64,000 nt of DNA, from positions 124,001 to 188,000 of the forward strand of contig NZ_JASKMT010000010.1 in the NCBI RefSeq assembly GCF_030124175.1, in the 5' to 3' direction. Of the stretch, positions 35,635 to 44,802 are shown one piece after another; position 1 is the stretch's first letter, and every line of letters starts with the position of its first letter. The DNA comes from Streptomyces sp. 549. GTDB lineage: Bacteria; Actinomycetota; Actinomycetes; Streptomycetales; Streptomycetaceae. Made by a program: the position numbers and the translations under genes. The notes under the pieces were generated by a model. That model was given only the letters and a program-made list of their open reading frames with translations. It did not search any database and had not been told where the DNA came from.

Positions 35635-36171
35635 GTGGCACCGACTGCCCTGGTGGTGATGGGCGTCTCGGGCGCGGGCAAGAGCACCATCGCCCGCATG
35701 CTGGCGGACCACCTGGGGGCGGACATGGTCGAAGCCGACACGTTCCACCCCCGAGCCAACATCGAGAAGATGGCGGCCGGCATCGCGCTCACCGACGCCG
35801 ACCGGCTGCCGTGGCTGCGCGTCGTCCGGGACCGGATCGATGCCCGCGCGGGCATCGGCGCCCCCACCGTGGTCAGTTGCTCGGCACTCAAGCGCCGCTA
35901 CCGCGACCTGCTGGGCGAGGCCGCCGCAGACGTCCGGTTCGTCCACCTCGACGGCACCGCCGAGCTGATCGCCGGCCGACTCCACCTGCGCACCGGCCAC
36001 TTCATGCCCGCGACCCTGCTCGACTCCCAGTTCGCCGACCTGGAACCGCTGGCCCCCGACGAGAACGGCGTGACGGTCAGCCTCGACCAGACCCCCGAGC
36101 AGATCACGCAGGCCGCCCTCACCGCGCTCGGCCTCGACCGGACACCGCCCGACCGGAACCCGGCGACCTGA
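35635..36171 (+). CDS. gntK: Gluconokinase
   Basis: A 178-residue thermoresistant-type gluconokinase, phosphorylating D-gluconate to 6-phosphogluconate. The P-loop GVSGAGKST is at residues 10-18, followed by EADTFHPRANIEKMAAGIALTDADRLPWL, the family's gluconate-binding segment, and VSCSALKRRYRDLL. The start is GTG 35635 after GAGGAGGAGG. It heads the gntK-gntP operon and is probably repressed by the divergent GntR-type regulator. Confidence 0.95.
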   Translation: MAPTALVVMGVSGAGKSTIARMLADHLGADMVEADTFHPRANIEKMAAGIALTDADRLPWLRVVRDRIDARAGIGAPTVVSCSALKRRYRDLLGEAAADVRFVHLDGTAELIAGRLHLRTGHFMPATLLDSQFADLEPLAPDENGVTVSLDQTPEQITQAALTALGLDRTPPDRNPAT

Positions 36172-36264
36172 CCCGGCCCCTCCAACCGGCGGCCCCTCCC
36201 GCCCTGGACAGAACCCCGCCGCCCCACCGCCCCACCCATGTCCCCGAAAGCAACGGAGCTTCCC

Positions 36265-37653
36265 ATGGACACCACCGACGCGTGGACGCAGACGCTCGGT
36301 GCCGGCCCCCTGCTCGGCATCGCCGCCGCCGCCATCGCCCTGCTGCTGTTCCTCATCATCAAACTGCGGGTGCACGCCCTGCTCGCGCTGGTGACGATCA
36401 GTCTGCTCACCGCCTTCGCCACCGGCATCCCCGCCGGCCAGGTGGTCGACACCCTCACCCAGGGATTCGGCAGCACGCTCGGCGGCGTGGCCCTGCTCGT
36501 GGGACTGGGCGCCATACTCGGACGGCTCGTGGAGGTCAGCGGCGGCGCCCAGGCGCTCGCCGACGCCCTCATCCGGCGCTTCGGGGAGCAACGCGCTCCG
36601 CTGGCCCTCGGCGTGGCCTCGCTGCTCTTCGGCTTCCCCATCTTCTTCGACGCCGGCCTCGTCGTCATGCTGCCGATCGTCTTCACCGTGGCCCGGCGAC
36701 TGGGCGGCGGGATCCTGCGCTACGGGCTCCCGGTGGCCGGCGCCTTCTCCGTGATGCACATCTTCGTGCCGCCGCACCCCGGCCCGGTCGCGGCCTCCGA
36801 ACTGCTCGGCGCCGAGGTCGGCCTCGTCGTCCTGCTCGGCCTCCTCATCGCCATCCCCACCTGGTACGTCACCAGCTACCTCTTCGGACTGTGGGTCGGC
36901 AAGCGCATCGTGCTGCCCGTGCCCGACATCCTGACCGGCGGACCGCAGGCCGAGCACGACGAGAACCCGCCGCGCCCCGGCACCGTCATCGCGCTGCTGC
37001 TGCTCCCGCTCGCCATGATCTTCGCCAACACCGGGCTCGACACCGCCCGGGTGATCGGCTGGGTCGACGGCGACGCCGGCTGGTACCAGGTGGCGCGGGC
37101 GCTGGGCTCCACGCCGATCGCCCTGCTGGTGGCCGTGTTCGTGGCCAGCTACGTGCTCGGCACCCGGCGCGGGCGGGGCCGTGACGTCGTGGAGAAGCTG
37201 ACCGACTCCGCACTCGGCCCGGTCGCCGCCATCATCCTCATCACCGGCGCCGGCGGCATGTTCGGCGGCGTGCTGCGCGCCGGCGGCATCGGTGACGCGC
37301 TCTCCGACACGCTGTCCGACCTCGGCCTGCCGGTCGTCGTCGCGGCCTACCTGATCGCCACCGCGCTGCGCATCGCGCAGGGCTCCGCGACCGTCGCGCT
37401 GACCACCGCCGCCGGACTGCTGCAACCGGTGGTGATGTCCGGCGGCTTCAACTCGGTGGAGGTGGCGGCGATCGTGCTGTCCCTCGCGGCCGGCTCGGTG
37501 ACCGCCAGCCACGTCAACGACTCCGGGTTCTGGCTGGTGGGCCGCTTCCTGGGCATGGACGTCAAGACGACCCTGATGACGTGGACGGTCATGCAGACGA
37601 CCATCGGCCTGATGGGCTTCACTCTCGCCACCGGCATCTACGCCCTCGCCTGA
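36265..37653 (+). CDS. gntP: Gluconate:proton symporter
   Basis: A 462-residue GntP-family permease with about 12-14 membrane helices, importing gluconate. Family segments include FGSTLGGVALLVGLGAILGRLVE, FGFPIFFDAGLVVMLPIVF, FVPPHPGPVAA and the C-terminal VTASHVNDSGFWLVGRFLGM. ATG 36265 is preferred to the ATG at 36238 because GGAG lies 6 nt upstream. It follows gntK by 93 bp on the same strand. Confidence 0.94.
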   Translation: MDTTDAWTQTLGAGPLLGIAAAAIALLLFLIIKLRVHALLALVTISLLTAFATGIPAGQVVDTLTQGFGSTLGGVALLVGLGAILGRLVEVSGGAQALADALIRRFGEQRAPLALGVASLLFGFPIFFDAGLVVMLPIVFTVARRLGGGILRYGLPVAGAFSVMHIFVPPHPGPVAASELLGAEVGLVVLLGLLIAIPTWYVTSYLFGLWVGKRIVLPVPDILTGGPQAEHDENPPRPGTVIALLLLPLAMIFANTGLDTARVIGWVDGDAGWYQVARALGSTPIALLVAVFVASYVLGTRRGRGRDVVEKLTDSALGPVAAIILITGAGGMFGGVLRAGGIGDALSDTLSDLGLPVVVAAYLIATALRIAQGSATVALTTAAGLLQPVVMSGGFNSVEVAAIVLSLAAGSVTASHVNDSGFWLVGRFLGMDVKTTLMTWTVMQTTIGLMGFTLATGIYALA

Positions 37654-37669
37654 CCACCCGCCCCGCACC

Positions 37670-37714
37670 ACCGGCGGCCCCGACCCGCGTTGCGCACGGG
37701 CCGGGGCCGCCGGT
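37670..37714. terminator. Bidirectional hairpin terminator after gntP
   Basis: A perfect 13-bp inverted repeat (ACCGGCGGCCCCG at 37670-37682 and its complement at 37702-37714) lies between convergent gntP and the VanZ-RDD gene. Confidence 0.85.
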
Positions 37715-37744
37715 TCTCTGCGCCGACGCGGGGCCCGGGGCGCG

Positions 37745-39052
37745 TCAGCGCCGCCTGTCCACCTGCGGAGCGGCACCGAACGGCCCGGGCGACGACGGCG
37801 GCCCGGGAACCGCGTCCCCGCCGTCGCCGTCCTCCTCCCACCCGTCGCCGGCCCCGCTGTCCGGCAGCCGGTCGGTGGAACTGCCGGTGGAACGGTCGGA
37901 GCCGCCGCCGGACCGGTCGGCGGCGCGCTCGTGACGGTGCGGCACGGCCCGGTTGGCGGTGCCCGACCAACGCTCGTACGGGGCGCGGTGATCGCGGCTC
38001 AGCACGATCGCCGGCACCGCCCACCCCCACAGCAGCGTGCCCGCGACCACCGCTGCCAGCGGCAACTGCTCCGCGGGCCCGGGCAGCGACACCGCGCCGC
38101 GATGCGCCGCGACGGCGAGCCAGCCCAGGGCGAGCGGCGAGTACAGCACCCACGCCCGTACGCTCACCCGCAGCGGCCCGGCACGCCCACCGTCCGGCCG
38201 GGTCACGCGCAGCAGCACCGCCCGCTTGCCCGGCGTCCAACCGGTGGCGGCCGGGAGCAACCAGAACCACACCAGCCCCAGCCCGGCACCGATCGGCAGC
38301 GCCAGCCCGCGCCCGGTGGACCAGCCGGCCGTCACGGCCAGCAGGCCCGTGGCCGTCGTCCACACCACCAGCCAGCCCGCCAGGTCGGTGGCGAAGGCGA
38401 ACGCCCGTCGGGTCAGCGTGATCCGGCTTCCGTAGCGCAGGCGCTCACCGGCCGGGTCGTTGCGCGGCAGCACCCGGGCCAGCGGGCCGGCCAGCAGCCA
38501 GCCCACCACCGCGCCCCCGGTGTTCAGGAGCAGGTCGTCGACGTTGAACTGCCGGTAGGGGCAGTCGTAGACGAACCAGAGCCCGGTGTACTGCGTGGTC
38601 TCGAAGAACAGCGACGTGCCGAACGCCAGCAGTGTCGCCGACAGCAGTTTCCTGCGCAGGTAGTACCGCAGGTACACGCCCAGCGGCAGCAGCAGCACGG
38701 CGTTGAGCAGCGTCGTCCAGGTGGGCGTCAGCGTCAGCAGGTTCGCGGGTGACCAGTCGCCCCCGGCGGCGGACGACACCGTCGTGCCGAAGGCCAGCGG
38801 CTGCAGCTGCGGGCTCGCCGCGTAACGCGCGGTGGAGCAGTGCGCGTCGGTGTCGGCAGGCAGTGGCATCACCGTCTGCAGCACGGCGGCCAGCAAATAG
38901 AAGACGAAGCTGTAGAAGACCAGCGCCGACCAGCCGCCCGCCCGCCCGCGTCTGCGGTAGCCGCGCACGGCGGCCGGGCCGAGGAACAGCGCGGCGATCA
39001 GGGGGAACAGCGACACCGCGGCCTCTACGGGCAGCAGGTAGGTACGGAACAC
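37745..39052 (-). CDS. VanZ-RDD membrane protein
   Basis: A 435-residue membrane protein. The N-terminal half is a VanZ-like domain (LVFYSFVFYLLAAVLQTVMPLP ... LLNAVLLLPLGVYLRYYLRRK ... ETTQYTGLWFVYDCPYRQFNVDDLLLNTGGAVVGW), the second half an RDD domain (AFATDLAGWLVVWTTATG ... GWTPGKRAVLLRVTRPDGG). A roughly 70-residue hydrophilic tail rich in Asp, Gly, Ser and Arg follows. GTG 39052 is chosen because the domain begins there; an ATG at 39172 would add 40 unrelated residues. VanZ-type proteins are linked to glycopeptide tolerance and envelope functions, but the role here is unknown. Confidence 0.82.
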   Translation of the reverse strand: MFRTYLLPVEAAVSLFPLIAALFLGPAAVRGYRRRGRAGGWSALVFYSFVFYLLAAVLQTVMPLPADTDAHCSTARYAASPQLQPLAFGTTVSSAAGGDWSPANLLTLTPTWTTLLNAVLLLPLGVYLRYYLRRKLLSATLLAFGTSLFFETTQYTGLWFVYDCPYRQFNVDDLLLNTGGAVVGWLLAGPLARVLPRNDPAGERLRYGSRITLTRRAFAFATDLAGWLVVWTTATGLLAVTAGWSTGRGLALPIGAGLGLVWFWLLPAATGWTPGKRAVLLRVTRPDGGRAGPLRVSVRAWVLYSPLALGWLAVAAHRGAVSLPGPAEQLPLAAVVAGTLLWGWAVPAIVLSRDHRAPYERWSGTANRAVPHRHERAADRSGGGSDRSTGSSTDRLPDSGAGDGWEEDGDGGDAVPGPPSSPGPFGAAPQVDRRR

Positions 39053-39280
39053 AGCAGACGCCTTCTGCGGCGGGACGCCACCTCGGTACGGATCGTGCAG
39101 GCCCGCCGCCCCCCCCGCACTCCACGTCACCACGTGCACGCGGGGCGCCGCGCCCTGCTCGCGGTCCACCACGGTAGACGATCACGGCGCTGGGTCGTCG
39201 GGACAACCGCACGCTGAGACAGTGCCGTCACTCGCGGGTCCGACGGGAACCAGGTTCAGGTGCGGCGGCGTAGCGGCGGG

Positions 39281-40240
39281 TCAGGGCATGGAACGCCTCC
39301 TTCGGCCCCCGGCAGCCGTCGTCGGGGGCAGGCCCGACTCCAGCGACGGCGGACGGACCATGCCGAAGCTCGCCTTGTCCTGGTCACGTTCCGGATCGTC
39401 GGAGTAGCGGCGGTCTCCTTCCAGGAACATGCACACGAAGGCCCTGTGGACTTCCTCGGTCTCGTACACGTCCAGCAGTTCCTCGATGGCATCGGCCTGC
39501 ACGCTCTCGTCGCGCAGGTACCCCGGCTTCACCCTGCGGTCGGACGAATCGTTCCAGTCCGGAATGTCCGCGCCACCTCCGCCCGCTTCCCGGGTGCCCT
39601 CGTAGGCGCAGCACCCGGACTCCGTGACCAGTACCGGCTTGTCCCAGCGGCGTAGCGACCGCAACCCGCCGCGGTAGTCGCCCCGGGTACCGGCGTCGAG
39701 GTAGTAGTCGACACCCACCATGTCGAACCGGGACCAGTCGACGGACTCCCAGGTGCCCGACCCGTAGGTGAGGGGACCGTCGAAGCCCGCGTCCCGGGCG
39801 CTTCGCCCCAACCGTCGCAGCAGCCGGTTGAGACGGATGTCGAACACGGGCCTCAGAAAGTAGAGCGGGCCCAGCAGCGCAGTGCGGTGCCCGAACGTGC
39901 GCCCCGGCATGATGCCCTGGTCGAAGAGGGTCAGTTCACAACCCACGTTGAGGCCGACCCGGCCGGGGGCGTTCGGCCCGCAGTCGCTCGCAGAACGCGG
40001 CGGTGCGCGCGCCAGCCGTGCCACGATCTCGTCCTGCTCCCGTCGACCAGGCGTGGTTGCACCCACACGAACAGTCCGCGCGCCAGCCCCATCCCGGCTG
40101 CCTGCTCGAGCCGGTCCAAGTCGTGCCCGAACACGGTGACGGGGCGTGCAGTGGAGATCCTCGTCGATGACCCGTAGTTCCTCGGCCACGGCATCGGGCC
40201 GCCAGCGCTCCCGCGAGTTCTGTCCTGGGTGCCCGATGGC
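39281..40240 (-). pseudogene. Decayed glycosidase-like (abortive-infection-annotated) protein
   Basis: The long frame contains, in order, NSRERWRPDAVAEELRVIDEDLHC, VGLNVGCELTLFDQGIMPGRTF, DGPLTYGSGTWESVDWSRFD and VGVDYYLDAGTRGDYRG, then VLVTESGCCAYEGTREAGG and a C-terminal YETEEVHRAFVCMFLEGDRR. This is a TIM-barrel family often annotated in actinomycetes as abortive phage infection protein. Between about 40075 and 40165 the matching sequence (VFGHDLDRLEQAAGMGLARG) is in another frame, so two frameshifts interrupt it. The start of the protein is missing on this strand; the expected first residues appear on the opposite strand at 40572-40619. I therefore call it a pseudogene. Confidence 0.7.
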
Positions 40241-40619
40241 GAGGGATGTCGGTGGTGACAGCCCAGGGGGTGCTGTTCGCCCTGGCCTGGGGGTCGCCCA
40301 GGCGGACGCCGGGGAGTTCGCCTCCGGATTCGCGTTCTGGTTCCTCCTGGGGTACCTGCGCATGCGCTCCCTGGAGTTGTGGAACGCACTGGGGGTGCGC
40401 TCCGGGCTGGTCGTCGTCGGGACGCCGGCCACCGGCGCGGACCTGCCTGCGGGTTGGGAGGTGGCTCTGTCGATCGTCCCGGTGCTGGCCGCCGTCACAG
40501 CCGTCCACACCATTGGTTCGGCAGAGAAGGCCGAGCGCGTTCTTGGACCGCTGCCGCGCCACCCGCTGGAGCAGAAGGGCGTGATCTACGACGTCGACTC
40601 GTCCTACCTGGCCGGACAT
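40241..40619 (+). pseudogene. Inverted segment carrying CPBP protease C-terminus and the N-terminus of the adjacent pseudogene
   Basis: On the plus strand this stretch reads VVTAQGVLFALAW, then after a frameshift FASGFAFWFLLGYLRMRSLELWNALGV, the pattern of the last membrane helices of a CPBP intramembrane protease, and finally KGVIYDVDSSYLAGH at 40575-40619, the family-typical N-terminus of the minus-strand glycosidase-like pseudogene. The EETVFRGY motif of the protease is on the minus strand immediately beyond (40654 to 40625). The order and orientation are explained if this 0.38-kb segment has been flipped inside a minus-strand protease/glycosidase-like gene pair. Confidence 0.55.
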
Positions 40620-40690
40620 GTGCTGGACGTAGCCCCGGAACACTGTCTCCTCGGAGAGTACGGCTGGACGGGATCGAACGCCGCGTCCGC
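40620..40690 (-). pseudogene. Active-site fragment of a CPBP intramembrane protease
   Basis: The minus strand reads SEETVFRGYVQHM, the EExxxR motif of CPBP (Abi/Rce1-like) membrane proteases. Upstream of it the frame loses similarity, so the N-terminal half is gone; its continuation is in the neighbouring inverted segment. The interval 40691-40891 holds nothing else I can support. Confidence 0.5.
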
Positions 40691-40891
40691 ACCGCCGCCG
40701 ACTGAGCGACGTCCACCGGTCGGGACGGTTCGCCCGACGACCGCTCGCGCGCGGGCCGAGGAAAGGCGACGGGCTGGGCAGCCTGACCGGCGGCTGCCCA
40801 GCCCGCTGACCAGACGTCAGGAGAAGGCGGGATAGGCCTGCTGGCGTGCACTCTCGCCCTGGGGATGCGCTATGACCGTGGAGTCCGCCGG

Positions 40892-41611
40892 TCAGGGAGC
40901 GGGCTCGATGGCGACCGCGGTGTCGGTGCAGGAATCGGCGAGTGTGCCAAGGGCGGCCTTCTCGGCTGTGTCCACACTGAGCTTCCAGCGCAGCTTCGTG
41001 CCGACCCACTCCGCCGCGTACGTGCAGTGCGTGTCCTTGGCCGGCGGCAGCCACTCGGCGGGGTCCTTGTCACCCTTCGACCGGTTGCTGCGGGCGGTCA
41101 CGGCGACAAGGCTGGCGTCCGCGTCCAAGTCGTTGGCGAACCGCTCACGGCGGTCGTCGTCCCAGGAGTGCGCGCCGGAGTCCCACGCCTCCGCGAGCGG
41201 CACCATGTGGTCGATGTCCAGCTTCGCGGCGTCGGTGACGGTCTCCCCGTCGTAGTACGACAGCCACTCACCGCCGCTGATCGCGCACCGGTCACCCTGC
41301 TCGGGCGGGGACACGGCCTCAGCGATCAGCACCTCGCGCCGGGTGTCGCAGCCGTCGCCGTCGGCGTCAGTCCAGTGCTTGAACAACCGCCGGTCGTAGC
41401 CGTCCCGCTTCTCCTCGGCCACCTCCAACTGCTCCAGCGCCTCACCCAGCGGAGTCCCCTCACCGTCCCCGCCCGCCGAAGGGCTGTCACTCGACGACGG
41501 TTTCGGGTCCTCCAGGTCGGATATGTCCAGTCCGCAGCCCGCGAGGGCAAGTACGGAGGCAGCGGCGAACGCGGCGGCGCGGGTGGCAGTGGAGCGGCGG
41601 GGAGAGAACAC
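40892..41611 (-). CDS. Secreted lipoprotein with HNH nuclease-like domain
   Basis: A 239-residue lipoprotein: signal peptide with lipobox LALAGC (Cys26), an acidic Ser/Pro linker, then a DUF1524/HNH-type nuclease domain. The core is LDIDHMVPLAEAWDSGA with Asp134-His135, followed by AVTARSNRSKGDKDPAEWLPP, which supplies the Asn and Lys typical of this ββα-metal fold. Four further Cys (88, 109 and two near the C-terminus) may form disulfides outside the membrane. Start GTG 41611 has GGAGG 5 nt upstream. Such proteins probably degrade extracellular DNA, though activity is inferred. Confidence 0.88.
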   Translation of the reverse strand: MFSPRRSTATRAAAFAAASVLALAGCGLDISDLEDPKPSSSDSPSAGGDGEGTPLGEALEQLEVAEEKRDGYDRRLFKHWTDADGDGCDTRREVLIAEAVSPPEQGDRCAISGGEWLSYYDGETVTDAAKLDIDHMVPLAEAWDSGAHSWDDDRRERFANDLDADASLVAVTARSNRSKGDKDPAEWLPPAKDTHCTYAAEWVGTKLRWKLSVDTAEKAALGTLADSCTDTAVAIEPAP

Positions 41612-41835
41612 GGATCCTCCGGAGTGAGCGGTCTTCGCGGGCCATGCTCCCAGACGCCGACGGGTGCTGACGAAGAATCGACCCGCGCGTTTCCGGCGGA
41701 CCGTGGCACTTCGGCCGCTCCGAGTACCCGGCACGAGCCTCCCGCCCGCGCGGGCGGTCAACCGGCGGGGACACGACGGCGTCCTGAGGGAGAGTGGGAA
41801 CTCCACCAGGCAGGACGAGGAAGGCGGCCCCATCC

Positions 41836-43674
41836 GTGGCGACCCAGCCAGACACCACGACGTTCCCCCCGCCGCCCCCCGGCGGCGACGCCGCGCCCCA
41901 CGGCAGCGCCGGAGCCGCACAGCCGGACGCCGGACCGGACGGCGCCACCCCCGCGTGGCGGGTGCTGCTCGGATACGCCCGGCCCTACCGGTGGGTGCTG
42001 CTGCTCGGCGCGCTGCTGTCCCTGCTCACCGGAGCCGCCGGCCTGGCGCTGCCACTGGTGGCCAGGCAGCTGATCGACAACCTCTCCGCCGACCGCGCGA
42101 TCACCGGCGCGCTGATAGCCATGTCGGCCCTGGTGGTCACCAACGCGGCGCTGGGCGCCCTCGGTTCGTACGTGCTCCAGCGCACCGCGGAGTCCGTCGT
42201 GCTCTCCGTGCGCCGGGCCCTCGCCTCGTACCTGCTGCGGCTGCGCATCACGGCCCTGGACCGCAGCGAGCCCGGGGACCTGATGGCCCGCGTCACCTCG
42301 GACACCACCCTGCTGCGTGCCGTCACCACCGACTCCCTCGTCGGGTTCGGCACCGGCGGACTGACGCTGCTGGCCACCCTGGTGATGATGGGTGTCGTCG
42401 ATCTGCCACTGCTCGGCGTCACGGTGGCCGTCGTGGTGCTCGCCGCCACCGTCGTCGGCGTGATCGTCCCCCGCATCCACCGGGCCAGCAAACGCGCGCA
42501 GGAGTCCGTCGGACTGATGGGCGCCTCGCTGGAACGTGTCCTCGGCGCCCTGCGCACGGTCAAGGCGTCCGGCGCCGAGCACCGCGAGGAGGAGGCCGTG
42601 CACGCCGCCGCCCGCGAGTCGTGGCGGATGAGCGTGCGCGCCGCGCTGTGGTCGTCCCTCGCCGGAAACGCAGCCGGCCTGTCCATGCAGGTCGCGTTCA
42701 TCACCGTGCTGGGCTTCGGCGGCGCGCGGGTGGCCACCGGCGCGATCGACGTCGGCACGCTCGTGGCGTTCCTGCTCTACGTCTTCTACCTCATGTCCCC
42801 GATACAGCAGCTTGTCGCAGCCATCACCCAGTACCAGGTCGGCTCGGCCGCCGTCGCACGCATCCAGGAGGCGGAACGGCTCCCCGCCGAACCGGCGTTC
42901 CCGCCCGCGCCGCTCCCCGAACCGGGCGCCGAACCCGCCTCCGTGGCGTTCCGCGACGTGAGCTTCAGCTACGCGGACGACCTCGACCCCGTCCACCGCG
43001 GCGTCGACTTCGCCGTGCCGCCACGCGGCATGACGGCCTTCGTCGGGCCCTCGGGCGCAGGCAAGACCACGGTGTTCTCACTTATCGAGCGGTTCTACGA
43101 CGCGACCGGCGGCCATGTCCTGGTCGACGGCCGGAACGTGCAGGACTGGGAGATCCCCCGGCTGCGCGCCGCCATCGGCTACGTCGAGCAGGACGCCCCG
43201 GTGCTGTCGGGTTCACTGCGGGACAACCTGCTGCTCGGCAACCCCGACGCGGGTGAGGACCGCCTCCGGGAGGTTCTGGCGACGACGCGGCTGACGGGCC
43301 TGGTGGCCTCCCTGCCGCAGGGACTGGACACCCTCGTCGGCCACCGCGGCACCAAGCTCTCCGGTGGCGAACGGCAGCGTGTCGCCATCGCCCGTGCGCT
43401 GCTGCGCCGCCCGCGACTGCTCCTGCTGGACGAGGCGACCTCGCAGCTCGACGCGGTGAACGAGGCGGCGCTGCGGGACACCGTCGCCGAGGCGGCCCGG
43501 CACACCACGGTGCTGGTCGTCGCCCACCGGCTGTCGACCGTGACGATGGCCGACCGGATCGTCGTCATGGACGCGGGCACCGTCAAGGCGGTGGGTACCC
43601 ACGCCGAACTGGTCGCCGCCGACCCGCTCTACGCCGAACTCGCCGCCACCCAGTTCCTCTCCTCCGTCGGCTGA
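41836..43674 (+). CDS. Multidrug-type ABC exporter (fused permease and ATPase)
   Basis: A 612-residue ABC half-transporter, six membrane helices (about residues 40-330) followed by an ATPase. Walker A is [10 protein letters not shown]-loop [17 protein letters not shown], signature [16 protein letters not shown], Walker [13 protein letters not shown], and the H-loop AHRLS. All catalytic motifs are intact. The first 40 residues are Pro/Gly-rich. The start GTG at 41836 has AGGAAGG upstream. It is a B-type exporter that would act as a homodimer, substrate unknown; it is convergent with the beta-lactamase gene. Confidence 0.93.
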   Translation: MATQPDTTTFPPPPPGGDAAPHGSAGAAQPDAGPDGATPAWRVLLGYARPYRWVLLLGALLSLLTGAAGLALPLVARQLIDNLSADRAITGALIAMSALVVTNAALGALGSYVLQRTAESVVLSVRRALASYLLRLRITALDRSEPGDLMARVTSDTTLLRAVTTDSLVGFGTGGLTLLATLVMMGVVDLPLLGVTVAVVVLAATVVGVIVPRIHRASKRAQESVGLMGASLERVLGALRTVKASGAEHREEEAVHAAARESWRMSVRAALWSSLAGNAAGLSMQVAFITVLGFGGARVATGAIDVGTLVAFLLYVFYLMSPIQQLVAAITQYQVGSAAVARIQEAERLPAEPAFPPAPLPEPGAEPASVAFRDVSFSYADDLDPVHRGVDFAVPPRGMTAFVGPSGAGKTTVFSLIERFYDATGGHVLVDGRNVQDWEIPRLRAAIGYVEQDAPVLSGSLRDNLLLGNPDAGEDRLREVLATTRLTGLVASLPQGLDTLVGHRGTKLSGGERQRVAIARALLRRPRLLLLDEATSQLDAVNEAALRDTVAEAARHTTVLVVAHRLSTVTMADRIVVMDAGTVKAVGTHAELVAADPLYAELAATQFLSSVG

Positions 43675-43680
43675 CCCGAG

Positions 43681-43716
43681 CCGGTGCGGTGCCGCCCGCG
43701 GGCGGCACCGCACCGG
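43681..43716. terminator. Perfect bidirectional hairpin terminator
   Basis: A perfect 16-bp inverted repeat (43681-43696 with 43701-43716) around a 4-nt CGCG loop, between the convergent ABC exporter and beta-lactamase genes. It starts 7 nt after one stop codon and ends 7 nt from the other. Confidence 0.9.
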
Positions 43717-43722
43717 GAGTCG

Positions 43723-44661
43723 CTACGACAGGTGCCGGGCCACCACCGACGCCGCCTCGGCGATCAGCGCGTTGTCGTAGTCGGCGTCCTTGTCACGGCG
43801 ATGGGACATGACGGACATCACCATGGGCGCCCCGTCGCGCGGCCACACCACCGCGATGTCGTTGCGCGAACCGTAGTTGCTTCCCGCGCCCGTCTTGTCG
43901 CCGACCACCCAGTCGCCGGGCACACCCGCCCGGATCAACTCGTCACCGGTGGTGTTCGTCCGCAGCCAGGTCCTCAGCTGCCGGCGCTCCTCCTTGCCGA
44001 GCACGTCACCGAGCACGTACTTCTCCAGGCTCTCGGCGAGCGCGCGCGGGGAACTGGTGTCACGGGGGTTGCGGGGATCCCAGATGTTCAACTCGGTCTC
44101 GCGGCGCTCCATGCGGGTGACGTCGTCGCCGAGCGCCCTGAGGTCGGTCTGCAGGCCCTCGGGCCCGCCGAGCGCGTCGAACAGCAGGTTGCCGGCGGTG
44201 TTGTCGCTGTAGCGGACCGCCGCGTCGCACAGCTCCGACAGCGTCATCCCGGTCTCGACGTGCTTCTCGGTGACGGGGGAGTGTTCGACAAGGTCCGCGC
44301 GGCTGTAGTGCACGACCTTGTCCATGCCCGCCGACGTGTACTTCTTCAGCACCGCTCCGGCCGCCAGGGCCTTGAAGGTGGAGGCGTAGGGAAACCGCCG
44401 GCCGTCGTTGTGCGCGATCTCCCTCCCCGTGCCGGTGTTGAGGGCGTACACCCCCAGCCGTGCGTCGAACTTCTTCTCCAGCTTCTTGAACTCCCGGGTG
44501 TACGACGCGTTGCTGGAGGTGGCGACCAGCGATGTCGCCGGGGACGACGAGGGAGGAGCCGCGGACGCCGGGGCGGTGCCCTGCCCGCAGGCCACCAGAG
44601 GGACGAGGAGGAGTCCGGCAAGAGAGCCGAGGGCGACGCGCCTCGCGCGGGTGTGCTGCAT
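43723..44661 (-). CDS. blaL: Class A beta-lactamase lipoprotein
   Basis: A 312-residue class A serine beta-lactamase hydrolysing beta-lactams outside the membrane. The signal peptide ends in a lipobox (LVPLVAC, Cys25), so it is probably lipid-anchored. Catalytic motifs are complete: Ser94-x-x-Lys97 (STFK), Ser152-Asp-Asn154, Glu188 in the omega loop (ETELN) and Lys256-Thr-Gly258. ATG 44661 has GGAGG upstream. It is divergent from a LysR activator followed by a BlaB-like gene, the arrangement known from Streptomyces cacaoi blaL-blaA-blaB, so it is expected to be induced through them. Confidence 0.94.
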   Translation of the reverse strand: MQHTRARRVALGSLAGLLLVPLVACGQGTAPASAAPPSSSPATSLVATSSNASYTREFKKLEKKFDARLGVYALNTGTGREIAHNDGRRFPYASTFKALAAGAVLKKYTSAGMDKVVHYSRADLVEHSPVTEKHVETGMTLSELCDAAVRYSDNTAGNLLFDALGGPEGLQTDLRALGDDVTRMERRETELNIWDPRNPRDTSSPRALAESLEKYVLGDVLGKEERRQLRTWLRTNTTGDELIRAGVPGDWVVGDKTGAGSNYGSRNDIAVVWPRDGAPMVMSVMSHRRDKDADYDNALIAEAASVVARHLS

Positions 44662-44776
44662 GGTCGAAACCTCCGGGAAGGCCGCCGCGGACTGGGCGCC
44701 GCGGTGGGCGTGAACGCTGACCGGATCACTCTCCCCATCCCGACTCATGCCGTCCAATACTCCCAAGCCCGACTCC

Positions 44777-44796
44777 ATGCGGAAACGGCATAGGGT
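44777..44796. promoter_or_regulatory. LysR-type box overlapping the blaA promoter
   Basis: ATGC-N7-GCAT at 44777-44791 contains the T-N11-A core of LysR regulator sites (T44778, A44790). It abuts TAGGGT (44791-44796), a -10-like element placed 6 nt before the blaA GTG, which suggests a leaderless blaA message repressed or activated by its own product. A second partial inverted repeat, ATGCCGT at 44747 with ACGGCAT at 44785, spans the intergenic region toward blaL. Confidence 0.65.
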
Positions 44797-44802
44797 GCGG
44801 GT

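Noticed and set aside
34732..37776. A 1014-codon minus-strand open frame extending the GntR regulator upstream
   Set aside because: The extra 745 codons lie opposite gntK and gntP and have antisense composition; the regulator starts at 35541.
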